DNA of 6,097 nucleotides from Minisyncoccota bacterium (GTDB taxonomy: Bacteria > Verrucomicrobiota > Lentisphaeria > Oligosphaerales > MVZH01). A program made the position numbers and the translations under genes. The notes beneath the pieces are model-generated. The model was not told the origin of the DNA, ran no database searches, and saw only the letters and a program-made list of their open reading frames with translations. Positions 5,513 to 6,097 of this stretch are shown one piece after another. Every line of letters begins with the position of its first letter. The stretch's first letter is position 1. The stretch covers positions 1 through 6,097 of the forward strand of contig JAIPIM010000251.1 of the NCBI GenBank assembly GCA_021734725.1, written 5' to 3'.

Positions 5513-5872
5513 ATGAACACACGGATCTGCTATCTCTACCGGGATGCATCCAACTACAAGCAGTGCGGCATTGTTGTGGTCCACGGGGAAATCACCTCTG
5601 AAGATCTGCGGCCCCACCTGCATTTCGGCGATCTCTTTATCCCGCACGATGTCGGTCTGCCGGAATTACAGAAGAACTTCGCTGCCCAGGGATTCGCCTT
5701 TCCCGATGATGACGATCATGTCTGGCATGAATTGGAGATGTGCGAGCCGACAGAAGACAATCCCACGCTTGACATAAGCGCGGCTGAACTGCTGGAAAGG
5801 TTCCGTACCGCTGATGCCGCAAGATGGGATGTGCAGGGCGCGGAAATTCGCCTCGGGCTCAATCGAAAGTAA
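5513..5872 (+). CDS. Acidic hypothetical protein of the DUF3150/DUF1257 operon (119 aa)
   Basis: No named family is recognised, although CYLYRDASNYKQCG at the start and DDDDHVWHELE at 66-76 look like conserved blocks of a small soluble protein. Residues 1-60 suggest strands followed by a helix, with FGDLFIPHDVGLPEL in the middle. The tail (88-105) is a helix. The composition is acidic with no membrane segment or signal peptide. The ATG at 5513 has GGAGG (5502-5506) six bases upstream. An ATG four codons earlier in sequence context (near 5475) is not in a suitable reading arrangement. The gene lies 131 bp after the DUF3150 gene and 26 bp before the DUF1257 gene, so the three are probably cotranscribed. 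Histidine and acidic residues (D66-D69, H69-H72 region) could bind a metal, but this is only a guess. Confidence 0.85.
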   Translation: MNTRICYLYRDASNYKQCGIVVVHGEITSEDLRPHLHFGDLFIPHDVGLPELQKNFAAQGFAFPDDDDHVWHELEMCEPTEDNPTLDISAAELLERFRTADAARWDVQGAEIRLGLNRK

Positions 5873-5898
5873 TCATAATACGAAGGAGATAACCGCAC

Positions 5899-6097
5899 AT
5901 GTCACATTTCACCACCATCAACATTCAGATACGCGACATCGACGCTGTGAAGGCAGCCTGCTCCGAACTCGGTCTGTCCGTCGAGGAAAACACTCAGGCC
6001 AGAGGGTACGGCAGCAAGCGGCAGCACGGCGATTATGTAATCCGGCTCAACGGTCCCTATGACGTGGCACTGGAGCGTCAGGCCGACGGCAGTTACG
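5899..6097 (+). CDS. DUF1257 (Ycf35-like) protein, N-terminal part cut by right edge
   Basis: Sixty-six codons are present before the window ends. The opening MSHFTTINIQIRDIDAV, the VEENTQARGYG block near 28-38 and the DYVIRL and DGSY segments match the DUF1257 family, which includes chloroplast/cyanobacterial Ycf35. The family's biochemical role is unsettled. In bacteria it often sits with DUF2997, ferredoxin-like, MoxR ATPase and VWA genes. The ATG at 5899 has AAGGAG (5883-5888) ten bases upstream, the same strong signal and spacing as the DUF3150 gene. It is the third gene of the rightward operon. Full DUF1257 proteins are usually a little over 100 residues, so roughly half is visible. Confidence 0.9.
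   Translation, partial: MSHFTTINIQIRDIDAVKAACSELGLSVEENTQARGYGSKRQHGDYVIRLNGPYDVALERQADGSY

Overview
The window looks like bacterial accessory DNA, probably from a Gram-negative or an uncultured environmental lineage. The support is a group II intron, integron-type attC sites, strong Shine-Dalgarno sequences (AAGGAG or GGAGG) and one secreted protein with a signal peptide. Nothing in it fixes the genus. It falls into three blocks.

Block 1 (1-1745, read leftwards on the minus strand) is a mobile gene-cassette array of the integron type. Three cassettes encode, in order of reading, a 146-aa multi-spanning membrane protein, a 202-aa secreted protein with two BamE-like repeats, and a 93-aa membrane protein. 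Each cassette starts at a GTT-type core (GTTGGGGC, GTTAACC, GTTAGCA) and ends in an attC whose first core is the exact reverse complement of that same cassette's start. That is the signature expected of excisable circles. The third attC is cut at its second core by the 5' end of a group II intron, which runs off the left edge in the same sense as the cassettes. No integrase gene is present. Upstream of the first cassette (1746-2081) there is no attC-like palindrome, but there is a good sigma70-type promoter pointing into the array.

Block 2 (2082-about 4180, minus strand, visibly AT-richer than block 3) is a compact three-gene operon. It encodes a DEDDh 3'-5' exonuclease with a C-terminal GYF_2 domain, an 85-aa winged-helix-like protein overlapping it by 26 nt, and a 227-aa protein with PD-(D/E)xK nuclease motifs. 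Two nucleases around a small DNA-binding-type protein suggest nucleic-acid processing or a genome-conflict (defence or mobile-element) role. That is inference from domains and context.

Block 3 (4368-6097, plus strand, divergent from block 2) is the start of an operon: a DUF3150 protein, an unrecognised 119-aa acidic protein, and the N-terminal part of a DUF1257 (Ycf35-like) protein cut by the right edge. These families are often found with MoxR-type AAA+ ATPases and VWA-domain proteins, which would be expected further right. A long hairpin built of three 8-nt repeats, kept paired largely through G-U wobbles, sits between the first two genes.

The points most worth a second look are the intron in an attC site on the cassette-sense strand, the exonuclease-GYF_2/winged-helix/nuclease operon, and the repeat hairpin in the DUF3150 operon.
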